A stretch of 64,000 nucleotides of DNA from Cellulomonas fengjieae. Its GTDB lineage: Bacteria > Actinomycetota > Actinomycetes > Actinomycetales > Cellulomonadaceae. A program made the translations under genes and the position numbers. A model generated the notes under the pieces. It ran no database searches. It saw only the letters and a list, made by a program, of their open reading frames with translations, and was not told the origin of the DNA. This document shows, one piece after another, positions 63,335 through 64,000 of the stretch (the first letter of the stretch is position 1; every line of letters starts with the position of its first letter). The DNA lies in assembly GCF_018388465.1 (NCBI RefSeq), contig NZ_CP074404.1:3100001-3164000 (forward strand). Direction: 5' to 3'.

Positions 63335-63439
63335 ACCCTCGTGAAACCGGACACATCGGTGTGCTACCCATAGCCCACTGAGAACCCAGCCGGCGGCTGT
63401 GCCCCTGCGCGTCCGCGGCTCCGACAGAAGAGGTAGCGC

Positions 63440-64000
63440 ATGTCCTCCCTCGCACCACATCGACGCCGCGTCCTCGCGGCGACCGCCGGACTCGCGGCGA
63501 CCGCTCTCGTGCTGACCGCCTGCTCGGGCACCGACGACGAGGGCGGCGCCGACGGCGGCGACAGCGGCTCCGGCACCTCGCTCACCATCGGCACCACGGA
63601 CAAGGTCACCTCGCTCGACCCGGCGGGCTCGTACGACAACGGCTCGTTCGCCGTGCAGAACCAGGTGTTCCCGTTCCTCATGAACACCCCCTACGGCAGC
63701 CCGGACGTCGAGCCCGACATCGCGGTCTCCGCTGAGTTCACGGCACCCACCGAGTACACGGTCACGCTCAAGCCCGACCTGAAGTGGGCCAACGGCCACG
63801 ACCTGACGGCCTCGGACGTGAAGTTCACGTTCGACCGCCAGCTCGCGATCGCGGACGAGAACGGGCCGTCCTCGCTGCTCTACAACCTGGAGAGCACCGA
63901 GGTGGTCGACGACACCACCGTCGTGTTCCACCTGAAGTCCGAGAACGACCAGATCTTCCCGCAGATCCTGTCCAGCCCCGCGGGCCCGATCGTCGACGAG
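63440..64000 (+). CDS. ABC transporter family 5 solute-binding lipoprotein, N-terminal part
   Basis: The 187 residues present start with a signal peptide and lipobox LTAC (Cys28), preceded by RRRVLA. The mature part shows the family 5 (oligopeptide/oligosaccharide-type) features: LTIGTTDKVTSLDPAGSYDN, LKPDLKWANGHDLTASDVKFTFDR and VVFHLK. The frame is still open at 64000. Although the family is named for peptides, several actinobacterial members import cello- or arabino-oligosaccharides; the upstream palindrome suggests sugar control. AGAGG lies 8 nt before ATG 63440. Permease and ATPase genes should follow outside the window. Confidence 0.9.
   Translation, partial: MSSLAPHRRRVLAATAGLAATALVLTACSGTDDEGGADGGDSGSGTSLTIGTTDKVTSLDPAGSYDNGSFAVQNQVFPFLMNTPYGSPDVEPDIAVSAEFTAPTEYTVTLKPDLKWANGHDLTASDVKFTFDRQLAIADENGPSSLLYNLESTEVVDDTTVVFHLKSENDQIFPQILSSPAGPIVDE

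Overview
The window is very GC-rich (roughly 70-75%), has GTG and ATG starts in similar numbers, 4-bp start/stop overlaps inside operons and many promoters that sit directly on the start codon. Together with the gene content (CBM2-type chitinase, large GH51 arabinofuranosidase, PknG/GlnX/GlnH, DUF7455 and DUF4232 proteins) this points to an Actinomycetota chromosome of the Cellulomonas/Micrococcales kind. The genus is inferred, not proved. I saw no insertion sequence, phage module or CRISPR array.

Layout: 1-4.8 kb holds the end of a GH13 glycosidase, an aldo/keto reductase, a small secreted AMIN-like protein, a secreted GH18 chitinase with its own promoter, and a small protein. 4.8-12.8 kb (minus) is a complete respiratory nitrate reductase operon narK-narG-narH-narJ-narI, with an extra 22-codon ORF wedged between narJ and narI. 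13-14.4 kb has a GrpB-family gene and a rhomboid-like membrane protein. 14.4-26.3 kb (minus) is the most interesting block: ten genes, nearly all joined by 4-bp overlaps, containing telA, an XpaC-like gene, a CbbX-type AAA+ gene, glnX, glnH, an unknown helical protein, pknG, a PP2C phosphatase, a vWA protein and an FHA protein. It reads as an enlarged amino-acid-sensing Ser/Thr kinase system with its own phosphatase and phospho-readers.

26.5-43 kb is a set of short units: SHOCT and GNAT proteins, VOC proteins, an HNH protein lacking the usual first His, an SDR/flavin-reductase/VOC operon, a UvrD-like helicase, membrane and DUF4232 proteins, a TetR-SGNH hydrolase pair, a repeat-built propeller-like protein, a BBE-like flavoenzyme and a two-TM protein with a GNAT. 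43-49.7 kb has a PadR regulator with a MacB-like ABC transporter, a vWA lipoprotein, and a divergent SDR/MerR pair. 49.7-55.7 kb has a BCCT osmolyte transporter, a membrane-anchored GH25 lysozyme, tRNA-Lys(TTT), a lipoprotein, DUF7455, YqgE and DUF808 proteins. 55.8-64 kb turns to polysaccharide use and the cell exterior: a 1463-residue secreted arabinofuranosidase behind a LacI-type operator, a secreted DUF4214-RCC1 fusion, a GNAT, and the start of an ABC solute-binding lipoprotein behind a perfect 12-bp palindrome.

How the genes work together: secreted chitinase, arabinofuranosidase and the solute-binding protein fit a plant- or fungal-polymer degrader; the nar operon gives it anaerobic nitrate respiration; the PknG block probably couples external amino acids to central nitrogen/carbon metabolism.
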